Part shown: positions 8,910-17,184 of the stretch, one piece after another
Layout of the letters: each line of letters opens with the position of its first letter
How positions within the stretch are numbered: position 1 is the stretch's first letter
Notes under the pieces: generated by a model
The model's input: only the letters and a program-made list of their open reading frames with translations
Databases searched by the model: none
What the model was told of the DNA's origin: nothing
Program-made: the position numbers and the translations under genes
DNA from: Williamsia sp. 1138
GTDB taxonomy: Bacteria > Actinomycetota > Actinomycetes > Mycobacteriales > Mycobacteriaceae
Direction of reading: 5' to 3'
Assembly: GCF_002095435.2 (NCBI RefSeq)
Contig: NZ_MJEJ02000053.1
Location: 248,001 to 312,000, forward strand
DNA: 64,000 bases

Positions 8910-10229
8910 ATGATGACCGAAGACTCGACGACCCCGAACACGGTGGAAACGCTTCTTGTTGTCGGCGCCGGCCCCAAGGCGCTGGCGGTCGCGGCGAAGG
9001 CCGCGGTGATGCGCGACCTGGGCCTGCCCGCACCACGTGTCATCGCCGTCGATTCGCATGCGGTCGGTGGTAATTGGGAGGCGGGTGGCGGTTGGACGGA
9101 TGGACGGCACCGCCTCGGGACCAGTCCGGAGAAAGACATCGGGTTCCCCTACCGCTCCAACATCGCGCCTGGCCACAATCACGAGATCAACGCCGCGATG
9201 ATGGCGTACAGCTGGTCGTCTTTCCTGGTGGACCGCGGCACCTATGCGGAGTGGATCGACCGCGGCAGGCCCAACCCCCCACACCACAACTGGGCGAAGT
9301 ATCTCCAGTGGGTTGCTCAGAAGATCAACCTCGAATTGGTGGTGGGCACGGTCACGACCGTGTCGTCGGACGGTGCCGGGTGGACAGTGCAGGTGTCATC
9401 GACAGACGGCACGTCGCGCACCCTGCAGGCCGACGGGCTGATGATGTCGGGTCCCGGCCGCAGCGACCGGGCACTGGCCTCTCACCCGAAGGTCCTGAGC
9501 ATTGCCGAGTTCTGGAACCTGGCCGGACGCAGAGAGATCCCGCCCTCCTCGCGGGCCGCGGTGATCGGCGGCGGCGAGACGGCAGGGTCCGCCCTCGACG
9601 AGCTGATCCGTCATGATGCGATGACGATCTCGGTGATCTCGCCGACGGCGACGATCTACACCCGGGGTGAGAGTTTCTTCGAGAACGCACTGTTCAGCGA
9701 CCCGTCGAAATGGGCCGCGCTCAGCACTGTCGAACGGCGCGACGTCATCCGCCGAACGGACCGTGGGGTGTTCTCGGTCCGGGTGCAGGAGACCCTGATC
9801 GGCGACGCCCGGGTGCACCATCTGCAGGGCCGGGTTGTTCGGGTGGCCGACCAGAACGGATCGGTCGCTCTGACCCTGCACAACGAGCTGCGAACGGCAC
9901 AGGCACACAGCTTCGACCTGGTGGTCGATGCAACCGGTGGCCAGCCCCTGTGGTTCATGGACCTGTTCGATTCGGCCACAACCGATCTGCTGGAACTGGC
10001 GATCGGCTGGCCACTGGACTCCGAACGTCTCGAGCTGTCCATCGGATACGACCTGGCGGTGACGGGTCTCGAGCCCAAGTTGTATCTGCCGAACCTTGCC
10101 GGGTTCGCCCAAGGGCCCGGTTTCCCGAACCTGAGCTGCCTCGGTGAGCTCTCCAACCGTGTGCTGCGGTCAGAGGACGCAAAAGCCAAGGACACCAGGC
10201 GTTCACAGGCCCGATCGGGGCGGCGATGA
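8910..10229 (+). CDS. mbtG: L-lysine N6-monooxygenase (MbtG-like)
   Basis: FAD/NADPH-dependent N-hydroxylase that makes the hydroxamate oxygen donors on the lysine side chains. The N-terminal FAD-binding motif LLVVGAGPKALAVAAKA is followed by GGNWEAGGGWTDGRHRLGTS, PEKDIGFPYRS, YAEWIDRGRPNPPHHNWAKY and a second Rossmann motif AAVIGGGETAGSALDEL, a pattern specific to MbtG. It is 439 residues, the family length. The start follows the mbtB stop directly (TAGATGATG), so an ATG three bases later is equally possible. It ends convergent with mbtK. Confidence 0.92.
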   Translation: MMTEDSTTPNTVETLLVVGAGPKALAVAAKAAVMRDLGLPAPRVIAVDSHAVGGNWEAGGGWTDGRHRLGTSPEKDIGFPYRSNIAPGHNHEINAAMMAYSWSSFLVDRGTYAEWIDRGRPNPPHHNWAKYLQWVAQKINLELVVGTVTTVSSDGAGWTVQVSSTDGTSRTLQADGLMMSGPGRSDRALASHPKVLSIAEFWNLAGRREIPPSSRAAVIGGGETAGSALDELIRHDAMTISVISPTATIYTRGESFFENALFSDPSKWAALSTVERRDVIRRTDRGVFSVRVQETLIGDARVHHLQGRVVRVADQNGSVALTLHNELRTAQAHSFDLVVDATGGQPLWFMDLFDSATTDLLELAIGWPLDSERLELSIGYDLAVTGLEPKLYLPNLAGFAQGPGFPNLSCLGELSNRVLRSEDAKAKDTRRSQARSGRR

Positions 10230-10246
10230 ACGGCCGGGGCCTCGGG

Positions 10247-10912
10247 TCAGGAACGCCTCATGGTGTGCAGCGCGATACGACGGCCCGGCCGTACATCGAA
10301 CTCGCCGAGTTCGGTGAAACCCCGCTTCTGCAGCGCCCGCCGCATCCTGGTGTTGCGGTGGTCGGGGTCGACGATGATGGTGTCGCACCGCATCTCTGCC
10401 GCGAAAATGGCGTCGGCGAGCTGCGCCATCGCGGCCGAGATGACTCCACGATCGAGGAATTCTGTTGGCCCGGTCGCGATGTGGAATCCCATGTCGCACG
10501 GAGCGGCGTCGTACACGCGGGCGTTCTCGTCTCGGGCGGCACGGTACAGCTCCACGTAGGCGACCTCGATGATCGCGGTGGAACCCGCGGCCGTGAGGTC
10601 TCCGCCGGCCGGCGTCGCGTCGAATCCGTCGAGCTCGGAGACGTCGACACCGAGGATGCACGGTCGCGAGTAGTCCCCGGCCAACCTGGCCGCGGAATCG
10701 GCACGCCACTCCTCACGCGTCCACGGTTGCTCCCACGATTCGACCAGATGCGGCAACGACATCCACGTCGCGATGATGTCGGGATCCGCGCTGTCCGGGT
10801 CGACCAGCCGCAGAGAATACGGAGTGGTGAGCGTCGGGACCACGGGCGGGCCGGCGGCCAGGATGTCGTCGCCGACATCGACGATTTCACGTTTGAGGAC
10901 GTGCGATGTCAT
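10247..10912 (-). CDS. mbtK: Lysine N6-acyltransferase (MbtK-like GNAT)
   Basis: GNAT/IucB-fold enzyme expected to acylate the N6-hydroxylysine amine from acyl-CoA or acyl-ACP, giving the lipid tail or short acyl group. It has 221 residues. The family hallmark HLVESWEQPW follows WMSLP near residue 50, and the acyl-donor region has MGFHIATGPTEFLDRG and a C-terminal IIVDPDHRNTRMRRALQKRGF. It stands alone on the minus strand between mbtG and the thioesterase, so it needs its own promoter in the 100-base gap at 10913-11013, where I see only a poor iron-box match. Confidence 0.87.
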   Translation of the reverse strand: MTSHVLKREIVDVGDDILAAGPPVVPTLTTPYSLRLVDPDSADPDIIATWMSLPHLVESWEQPWTREEWRADSAARLAGDYSRPCILGVDVSELDGFDATPAGGDLTAAGSTAIIEVAYVELYRAARDENARVYDAAPCDMGFHIATGPTEFLDRGVISAAMAQLADAIFAAEMRCDTIIVDPDHRNTRMRRALQKRGFTELGEFDVRPGRRIALHTMRRS

Positions 10913-11013
10913 GGCGGTGGTGCTCCGTTCACGTGCCTGCGGTCAATGAAGCAAAGCCTACGTCAAGGCCTCGCGGCCTCCGCACAACCGCCGAAGATGA
11001 GGAGTACCACCCA

Positions 11014-11799
11014 ATGTCACGTGATCTCGGATGGATCAGGCAATTCCACAAACCCGTCTCGGCTGACAACCCACCGCTGCTGATCTTCCCGCACGCGGGA
11101 AGCGGCGCATCGACCTACCGGACGTTCTCCAAGCAGCTCGGCGCGATCTTCGACGTCGCGGTGCTCCAGTATCCCGGTCGCCAGGACCGCGTCCGCGAGG
11201 AACCGGCGCAGACCCTGCCAGAACTCGCCCGTGGGGCGTTCGACGAGTTCGTGTCGTCCCGCTGGAACCGGCAGGTCCCTGTTACCGTCTTCGGCCACAG
11301 CATGGGTGCGATTGTCGCGTTCGAGTTCGTCCGGCTTGCCGAGGCCGCCGGTATCGACGTTCGGCTGCTCGGGGTGTCGGCTGCGGTGGCGCCGTCGCAG
11401 GTCGAGAATCTGCCTCCGCACCCCAAGGAAGACCAGGAGTTGCTCGCCCATCTCTCGGCGCTGAACGGTACCGGTGGTGACGTGCTGGCCAGTGCCGATC
11501 TGATGAGGATGGCGCTGCCGGTGATGAAGATGGACTACCGCGCATTCGACGCGTACTCCTGCCCGGCCGACGTCACCGTCGCCGCCGAGATCCAGGCGAT
11601 GGGCGGGGCCGAGGATCCGTTCATCAAACCTCGTGAACTGTACGGCTGGTCCGCGCACACCACGGGGGAGAGCGGGGTGAGCGTTTTCGATGGCGGCCAC
11701 TTCTACCTGGACGGCAACCGTGATCCGATCGCTGAACTCCTGGCGCCCCAGCCGCCGATGACACCCACCTCGGTGACGCAGACCTCGATGTACCGATAG
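11014..11799 (+). CDS. Type II thioesterase
   Basis: Alpha/beta-hydrolase of the GrsT/TesA type that clears misloaded carrier domains or releases product. It is 261 residues from the ATG at 11014, chosen for GAGGAG 9 bases upstream; an open frame reaches back to 10906 but is not conserved-looking. Motifs are FPHAGSGASTYRTFSKQL, YPGRQDR, nucleophile GHSMG (Ser96) and FDGGHFYL (His229). It lies 10 bases before mbtC. Since MbtB here has no C-terminal thioesterase and MbtF ends in an E domain, this is the only thioesterase seen in the locus. Confidence 0.88.
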   Translation: MSRDLGWIRQFHKPVSADNPPLLIFPHAGSGASTYRTFSKQLGAIFDVAVLQYPGRQDRVREEPAQTLPELARGAFDEFVSSRWNRQVPVTVFGHSMGAIVAFEFVRLAEAAGIDVRLLGVSAAVAPSQVENLPPHPKEDQELLAHLSALNGTGGDVLASADLMRMALPVMKMDYRAFDAYSCPADVTVAAEIQAMGGAEDPFIKPRELYGWSAHTTGESGVSVFDGGHFYLDGNRDPIAELLAPQPPMTPTSVTQTSMYR

Positions 11800-11809
11800 G
11801 ACCCGTGAC

Positions 11810-13171
11810 ATGACCGATGACACAACCGATCCCATCGTCATCTCCGGGATGGCCGTGGAGGCGCCCGGTGGTATCGACGACCTCGGGTCGTTCTGGGATG
11901 CGTTGAGCGGTGGACACGAGCTGATCGGTGCCTTCCCCCGCAACCGGGACTGGGACATCGAGGAGGTGCTGGCCCTCGATCGGATCGACGGCTGGGCGCC
12001 TGTCGCCGATGCCGGGGGATTCCTGGACGCTGCAACCGAATTCGATCCGCTGTTCTTCGGCATCAGCCCGCGTGAGGCGGCCGCGATGGATCCGCAACAA
12101 CGCGTCGCATTGCGGGTCGCGTGGCGGGCGCTCGAACACGCGGGCATCAATCCCGGAGCACTCGACGGCGAGGAGGTCGGCTGCTACATGGGGGTCTCGA
12201 TCAGCGAGTACGGTCCTCGCGCCGCAGCGGTCAACGAGTTCAGCGGACACCGTATCGCCGGTACCGCCCTCGGCGCAGCGAGCGGCCGGATCTCACACAG
12301 CCTCGGGCTCATCGGCCCGTCCGTCAGCGTGGACACCGCGTGTGCATCGTCGCTGACGGCCCTGCACCTGGCCGCGGGCGCGGTCCGCGGTGACGAATGC
12401 GACTGGGCGATCGCCGGCGGTGTCTGCGTGATGGGTTCCCCGGCAGCCTTTTACGAGTTCTCAAAGAACAACGGTCTCGCCGCCGACGGGCACTGCCGTT
12501 CCTACGCCGCGAACGCCACCGGCACGCTGTGGGGCGAAGGCGCCGGTGTTGTCATCGTCGAGCGAGAATCCCGGGCCCGGGCCATGGGGCACCGGGTGTA
12601 CGGCAGGGTCGAGGCGACCCGCATCAACCACAACGGCAAAGGCATGCCCATCGTGGTGCCCAGTGCCTCCGCGCAGGAGAAACTCATCCGAAAGACGTTG
12701 CTGGCAGCCCAGATCGATCCCTCCGATGTCGGTCTGATCGAAGGGCACGGGACTGGTACCCCACTCGGTGATCCGATGGAACTGACCGCCCTGCAGAACA
12801 CCTACGGCAAGTCCGGCACGTCCGAGGTGAAGCTCGGATCGGTGAAGTCGAACGCCGGGCACGCCCAGGCGGCATCCGGCATGTTGGGCCTGATCAAGGT
12901 GCTGCTGTGCGGCGAGCACGGTCAGACGGCGCCGAGTCTTTTCGCGGACGACCCCACCGACAAGATCGACTGGGACGCCTCGGCCTTGCGTCTGGCCGAT
13001 GATCTCGACCACTGGGAACCCACGAACGGCGTTCGATACGGCGCCATCTCGTCCTTCGGTGTCTCCGGCACCAATGCCCACGCGATCATCGGCATGCCTG
13101 AGCCGACCGACGTCGGGCTGCGTAGCCCCACCCGTCCAGCGAACACTGCCGCGGAGGTTTCACATGCCTAG
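11810..13171 (+). CDS. mbtC: Beta-ketoacyl synthase (MbtC-like)
   Basis: Free-standing KS that condenses the polyketide unit giving the beta-hydroxy acid of the siderophore. It has 453 residues and an intact triad: DTACASS (Cys178), EGHGTGT (His313) and NAGHAQAASG (His351). The N terminus PIVISGMAVEAPGG and DPQQRVALRVAWRALEHAG are standard modular PKS features. It overlaps mbtD by 8 bases, which suggests that KS and AT-KR-ACP are made together and act as one split module, as with MbtC/MbtD. Confidence 0.92.
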   Translation: MTDDTTDPIVISGMAVEAPGGIDDLGSFWDALSGGHELIGAFPRNRDWDIEEVLALDRIDGWAPVADAGGFLDAATEFDPLFFGISPREAAAMDPQQRVALRVAWRALEHAGINPGALDGEEVGCYMGVSISEYGPRAAAVNEFSGHRIAGTALGAASGRISHSLGLIGPSVSVDTACASSLTALHLAAGAVRGDECDWAIAGGVCVMGSPAAFYEFSKNNGLAADGHCRSYAANATGTLWGEGAGVVIVERESRARAMGHRVYGRVEATRINHNGKGMPIVVPSASAQEKLIRKTLLAAQIDPSDVGLIEGHGTGTPLGDPMELTALQNTYGKSGTSEVKLGSVKSNAGHAQAASGMLGLIKVLLCGEHGQTAPSLFADDPTDKIDWDASALRLADDLDHWEPTNGVRYGAISSFGVSGTNAHAIIGMPEPTDVGLRSPTRPANTAAEVSHA

Positions 13172-16100
13172 TTACCGATTGCCCGACGGCCGTGTCCCGG
13201 TGATCGTGTCTTCCGACTCGGCGGAGCTGTTGCGGACCGAAGCGGCGGCCTTGGCCGACTACCTGCATAGGCACCCGGAGGTGACGATCGGGGACGTCTC
13301 CTCGATGCTGATGCGCACCAGGGTTGTCCGGCGTCACCGGGCGATGGTCCTGGCCACCGATTCCGCGCAGCTGACCGAAGCTCTCGAAGCCCTGGCCGAG
13401 GGGGTCGACCACGCGGATGTGATCGCCGGGCGCGGCGCAGCTGCCAAGCGCACCACCGGCTTCATCTTCCCGGGCCAGGGCAGCCAGAGGCGGGGGATGG
13501 GCAGGCTCTTCTACGACCTCTCACCGGTGTTCCGCGAATCCGTTGAGGGCAGTAACGCACTCTTCCAGGAGCTGTACGACATCTCGCCGCTGGATTACCT
13601 GCTCGGGGAAGAATCCGACGAGCGTGAGGACATCCGGATCGTCCAGCCGGCGCTGCTGATGCAGATGGTCGCGCTCGCGCAGATGTGGCGATCGGTGGGG
13701 GTCGAACCGGCGACCACGGTCGGCCACAGCCAGGGCGAGATCGCCGCGGCATACATCTCCGGGGCGATGTCGCTGGCCGATGCCATCCACGTCGTGACGA
13801 GCCGGGCGAACCTGGTGGTCGAGTTCTCGCCGACCGGCTATTCGATGGCTGTCGTCGCGATCGACCGCGACGAATGCGAGGCGATGCTGGCAGCGAACTC
13901 CGGATGGGCCGAGCTCTCCGTCGTGAACTCACCCCACATCCTGTGCATCTCGGGTGACCGCGGCACGGTGATCGAGATGGTCGAAGCCCTGACAGCGGGG
14001 GGCAAGTTCGCCAAGGAGATCCGGGTCGACTATCCGGCGCACACGTCTATAGTCGCCCAGTTCCGTACGAAGCTCGGGGAAGCGATCGGCGACAAGCTCG
14101 AGAACCAGGCGTTCCTCGAGACGGACATCGGTTGTGTCGGTGGCACGCTCGGCAAGCAGGTCACGACCGACTATCTGCTCTCGGACTACTGGTTCTGGAA
14201 TCTGCGCAATCCGGTCCGGTTCGACCTCGCGGTCGGGGCCGCCGTCGCCGGTGGCGCCGACACCTTCATCGAGGTCGCCGAACATCCGACCCTGATGCTG
14301 GCCATCGGCGAGAACATCAGCGTCACCGCACCCGATGCGACGATCCCGGTGATCGGCACCTCGCGCCGCAGCTCCGTCGATCTCGCAGAGTTCACGAAGA
14401 ACCTCGCCACGGTCGCGGTCAACGACACCGGATACCGCTGGGAGGCACTCGCGGTCGCCGATGACGGGGCGCCGCCGTTGCCCCTGCGGGATTTTCCGGC
14501 AGTGCAGATGAAGGCGACGTCGCTGTGGGCATCTCACCTCGCTCCCGGCGAGAAGCCACGTGGTGCGGCGGTGTCGCCCGAGACTGCGCGGGAGTACCCG
14601 CGTCGTGTCGTCGAGACCTGGACGCGACTGCAGCGGCGCAAGCTGGGTCCACCGCGGTCGTTTCTCGTCGTCGAACACGGCGGCGGCAGTGGTGATGTCG
14701 CCGCGGGCCTGGTGGCTGCGGCTGCAGACCACGGCGCGAGCGCCACCGTGTACGAATCGGGGGTCACCCAGGGGGCGTTCGATTCGGTGGTCGTCGTGCT
14801 ACCTGCACTGCCTAGCGTTGATCTACCGACCGCGGTGGCCGAATTGGCGCGGCTCTTCGGAGACCCGCAGTGGCTGCCCGACGTCGCGAGGGGGGCCGCC
14901 GAGTGCTGGCTCGTCACGGTGGGCGGCGAGTCCGTCCTGCCCGACGACGAGCTGCCGCAGCTGTTCGGCGCAGGCGCGGCGGCAGGATTTCGCTGTCTTG
15001 CTGCGGAATTCCCGACCACGGTGTTCCGGCACCTCGATCTCCCGGCGGATGCGCCCGCGAGCACAGTCGTCGGTGCGCTGCACACGGCAGTGGAATCGGA
15101 CCTCGCGCTGCGTGGGGGCAAGATCTACGCCAAACGACTGGTCTACGCGGAGCCCGATGCGTCTGCAGCCGACTCACGGCCCGCAACAGAGAATCTGGGT
15201 CACGTCGTGATCGTGGGCGGAACCGGCAAACTCGGACTCGAGTTCTGCGAGCACTACGTGCGGGCGGGTGCCGACCGAATCACGCTGTTGAGCCGCACCG
15301 GCGCGAGTGCGGCCATCGAACCGCGACTGAGGGCGATCCGGGCGCTCGGAGATACCGACATCGTCGTCGCCTCCTGCGACGTCGGAGAAGAATCGTCCGT
15401 TCTCCAGTTCGCTGCGGCACACGAGAACATTCCCGCGGGGGTGCTCGTCCACGCCGCCGTCAACTACGTCGACGCGGGTCTGGACGACATCACGCCGGAG
15501 ATGGTCACGGAAGCCGCCTCGTCGAAGGTGCTGGGCATCGCCAACGTGCTGCGATCGTTCCCGCTCACTCCCGATTGCCGGGTGCTGCTGTGCTCGTCGA
15601 TCGCGGCGTCACTGGGCGGTCGCGGTCAGATCCTGTACGCGGTCACCAACCGACTGCTCGACATCCTGGCCCGCACGCTGCGGGTCCAGGGCATCGATGC
15701 CCACGCGCTGCAGTGGGGCCTGTGGAGTGTGCAAGGACCGCTCGATCAGGCGGCCGTCGCCCGGGTCGAGGGCGCGGGCGTCGTCCCGATGAGGCCGGCA
15801 GATGCGCTCGCGGTCGCCTTCGAGGGGAGGCAGCGTGACTCGATCATCGCTGCGGCGGATTGGGTGCAGTTGCATGCCCTGGTATCGGTGTTCGGGCATG
15901 GATCGCTGATCGCGGGGCTGGTCCCGCCATCGCCGGCCCCACAAACCCCTGCTGCCGCGACCCCGGTCGTCCCCACGGGTCCGACGACTCCGGTCATCGC
16001 GTCGCGGGAGCTCACGTTCTCGGAACTCGTTGTCGCCGAACTCAATCAAGTGATGGGTATCGAGGGAGGCGACATCGACCGCTCGATGCCGCTGGTGGCG

Positions 16101-16253
16101 CTCGGACTGGACTCCCTGCAGGCCCTCGACTTCCGGAAGCGGGTGAAAGCAGAGTTGGACCGGGATCTGCCGATCGAAGCGATCCTCGGCGGCGCATCGC
16201 TGGACGAGGTCGTGGCCCTGATGGACGAACAGTCCCGGAGCCGGGTGGGCTGA
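13164..16253 (+). CDS. mbtD: Polyketide synthase AT-KR-ACP (MbtD-like)
   Basis: Supplies and reduces the two-carbon extension to a beta-hydroxyacyl unit. It is 1029 residues from the ATG at 13164 (GGAGG 6 bases upstream), near MbtD length. Order: AT with FIFPGQGSQRRGMG and GHSQGEIAAAY (Ser189), then KR with NADPH site VIVGGTGKLGLEF near 680 and SSIAASLGGRG followed by YAVTN, then ACP with LGLDSLQAL (Ser984). The AT specificity loop reads YPAH rather than the usual HAFH or YASH, so malonyl-CoA is likely but not certain. An Ala/Pro linker separates KR and ACP. Confidence 0.92.
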   Translation: MPSYRLPDGRVPVIVSSDSAELLRTEAAALADYLHRHPEVTIGDVSSMLMRTRVVRRHRAMVLATDSAQLTEALEALAEGVDHADVIAGRGAAAKRTTGFIFPGQGSQRRGMGRLFYDLSPVFRESVEGSNALFQELYDISPLDYLLGEESDEREDIRIVQPALLMQMVALAQMWRSVGVEPATTVGHSQGEIAAAYISGAMSLADAIHVVTSRANLVVEFSPTGYSMAVVAIDRDECEAMLAANSGWAELSVVNSPHILCISGDRGTVIEMVEALTAGGKFAKEIRVDYPAHTSIVAQFRTKLGEAIGDKLENQAFLETDIGCVGGTLGKQVTTDYLLSDYWFWNLRNPVRFDLAVGAAVAGGADTFIEVAEHPTLMLAIGENISVTAPDATIPVIGTSRRSSVDLAEFTKNLATVAVNDTGYRWEALAVADDGAPPLPLRDFPAVQMKATSLWASHLAPGEKPRGAAVSPETAREYPRRVVETWTRLQRRKLGPPRSFLVVEHGGGSGDVAAGLVAAAADHGASATVYESGVTQGAFDSVVVVLPALPSVDLPTAVAELARLFGDPQWLPDVARGAAECWLVTVGGESVLPDDELPQLFGAGAAAGFRCLAAEFPTTVFRHLDLPADAPASTVVGALHTAVESDLALRGGKIYAKRLVYAEPDASAADSRPATENLGHVVIVGGTGKLGLEFCEHYVRAGADRITLLSRTGASAAIEPRLRAIRALGDTDIVVASCDVGEESSVLQFAAAHENIPAGVLVHAAVNYVDAGLDDITPEMVTEAASSKVLGIANVLRSFPLTPDCRVLLCSSIAASLGGRGQILYAVTNRLLDILARTLRVQGIDAHALQWGLWSVQGPLDQAAVARVEGAGVVPMRPADALAVAFEGRQRDSIIAAADWVQLHALVSVFGHGSLIAGLVPPSPAPQTPAAATPVVPTGPTTPVIASRELTFSELVVAELNQVMGIEGGDIDRSMPLVALGLDSLQALDFRKRVKAELDRDLPIEAILGGASLDEVVALMDEQSRSRVG

Positions 16254-16280
16254 CTGGGGACCGGCACAGGTCAGGTCGAG

Positions 16281-16299
16281 TAAGGACAGGCTTACCATT
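16281..16299 (+). promoter_or_regulatory. IdeR-type iron box before the Mtb12-like gene
   Basis: TAAGGACAGGCTTACCATT matches the IdeR consensus at 12 of 19 positions, with the central AGGCT and both GG/CC arms kept. It lies 72 bases before the GTG at 16371 and probably also serves the NRPS genes mbtE and mbtF, which have no other obvious promoter. Confidence 0.6.
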
Positions 16300-16370
16300 A
16301 CGACGACCACCGTGGTTGAATGAGCCGGTCCACAGTTGCGGATCAGATCATTGAGTAGAAGGCAGATGCA

Positions 16371-17108
16371 GTGACCGGGAAACCAAGTTCAGGTGTCAAC
16401 GTGCCGACGGTGTTCGTTGCCGCAGGCGTGTCGGCGATCATCTCGGCACTGATCGTCTCGATCGGGGTGGTCGGAGTCCTCTTCGCCGTCGACTCCGACA
16501 ACTCCGGTGCGACCGCCGCGCAACCGACCGTCGTCAATCTCGGTTCCGCCGCCAACCCCCAGGGGACCGCACCGGTCGCCGGAAACGCGCAGGCCACCTC
16601 ACCGGCGCCCGCGGCGCCGACAACGACGACACAGGCTCCCGCAGCTGCTCCGGCTCCCGTCGTGGGTGGCGGAACATCGGGAGGCGGCGGCTACGCGGCG
16701 CCGCAGTCGCAGGCCCCGGCAGCCACACAGGCCCCGGCGGCGCAGCAGCAAGTCGAAGCCCCTGCCGCGCTGTCGACGGACGAACTGAACAGCAAGCTCA
16801 AGACCGTCCTGAACGGGTCCAGTGGTCAGAAGGCGGACGAGCTCGAGGGCGGCGCCAAGGCCGCCACGGTCGGCGAAGGTATCGGCAACACCCTGCGCGC
16901 GTTCGAGCCGGTTGGACTCAAGTGGTGGATCGCGGGCCCCGTGAACGTCAGCGGCAACACCATGACCGCCAACCTGGTGCTTCGCTCACCCGGATTCAAC
17001 GACGCGACCATGGGTCTGACCTGGGTCTGGAAAGACGGCAAGTGGAAGTTGTCGAACACCAGCGCCTGCGAGATCGCGGGCTACGCGCAGGTCCCCTGCT
17101 CCCTGTAA
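16371..17108 (+). CDS. Mtb12/CFP2-like membrane-anchored or secreted protein
   Basis: It has 245 residues. A short cytoplasmic start leads to one hydrophobic segment (about 10-40, VFVAAGVSAIISALIVSIGV), then an Ala/Pro/Thr/Gln-rich linker (about 45-135), then a compact domain with LNSKLKTVLNGSSGQKADELEGG, a central WWIAGPVNV and a C-terminal pair of cysteines. The domain resembles the mycobacterial low-molecular-weight antigen Mtb12 (Rv2376c), which also sits beside the mbt genes. Its role is unknown; the position behind an iron box and before mbtE suggests a cell-envelope part in siderophore traffic. The start is a GTG; no in-frame ATG is near. Confidence 0.75.
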   Translation: MTGKPSSGVNVPTVFVAAGVSAIISALIVSIGVVGVLFAVDSDNSGATAAQPTVVNLGSAANPQGTAPVAGNAQATSPAPAAPTTTTQAPAAAPAPVVGGGTSGGGGYAAPQSQAPAATQAPAAQQQVEAPAALSTDELNSKLKTVLNGSSGQKADELEGGAKAATVGEGIGNTLRAFEPVGLKWWIAGPVNVSGNTMTANLVLRSPGFNDATMGLTWVWKDGKWKLSNTSACEIAGYAQVPCSL

Positions 17109-17184
17109 CACCCGGCAGATCGGTTGATCTTCCGTGGCGGCCCGACCTGCCCACACCAGCTGAAAGACAAGTGAAGGCCGTCAG

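Noticed and set aside
10940-10970. Possible iron box between mbtK and the thioesterase gene
   Set aside because: The best alignment, around AAGCCTAC, matches only about 10 of 19 consensus positions, close to chance for this composition.
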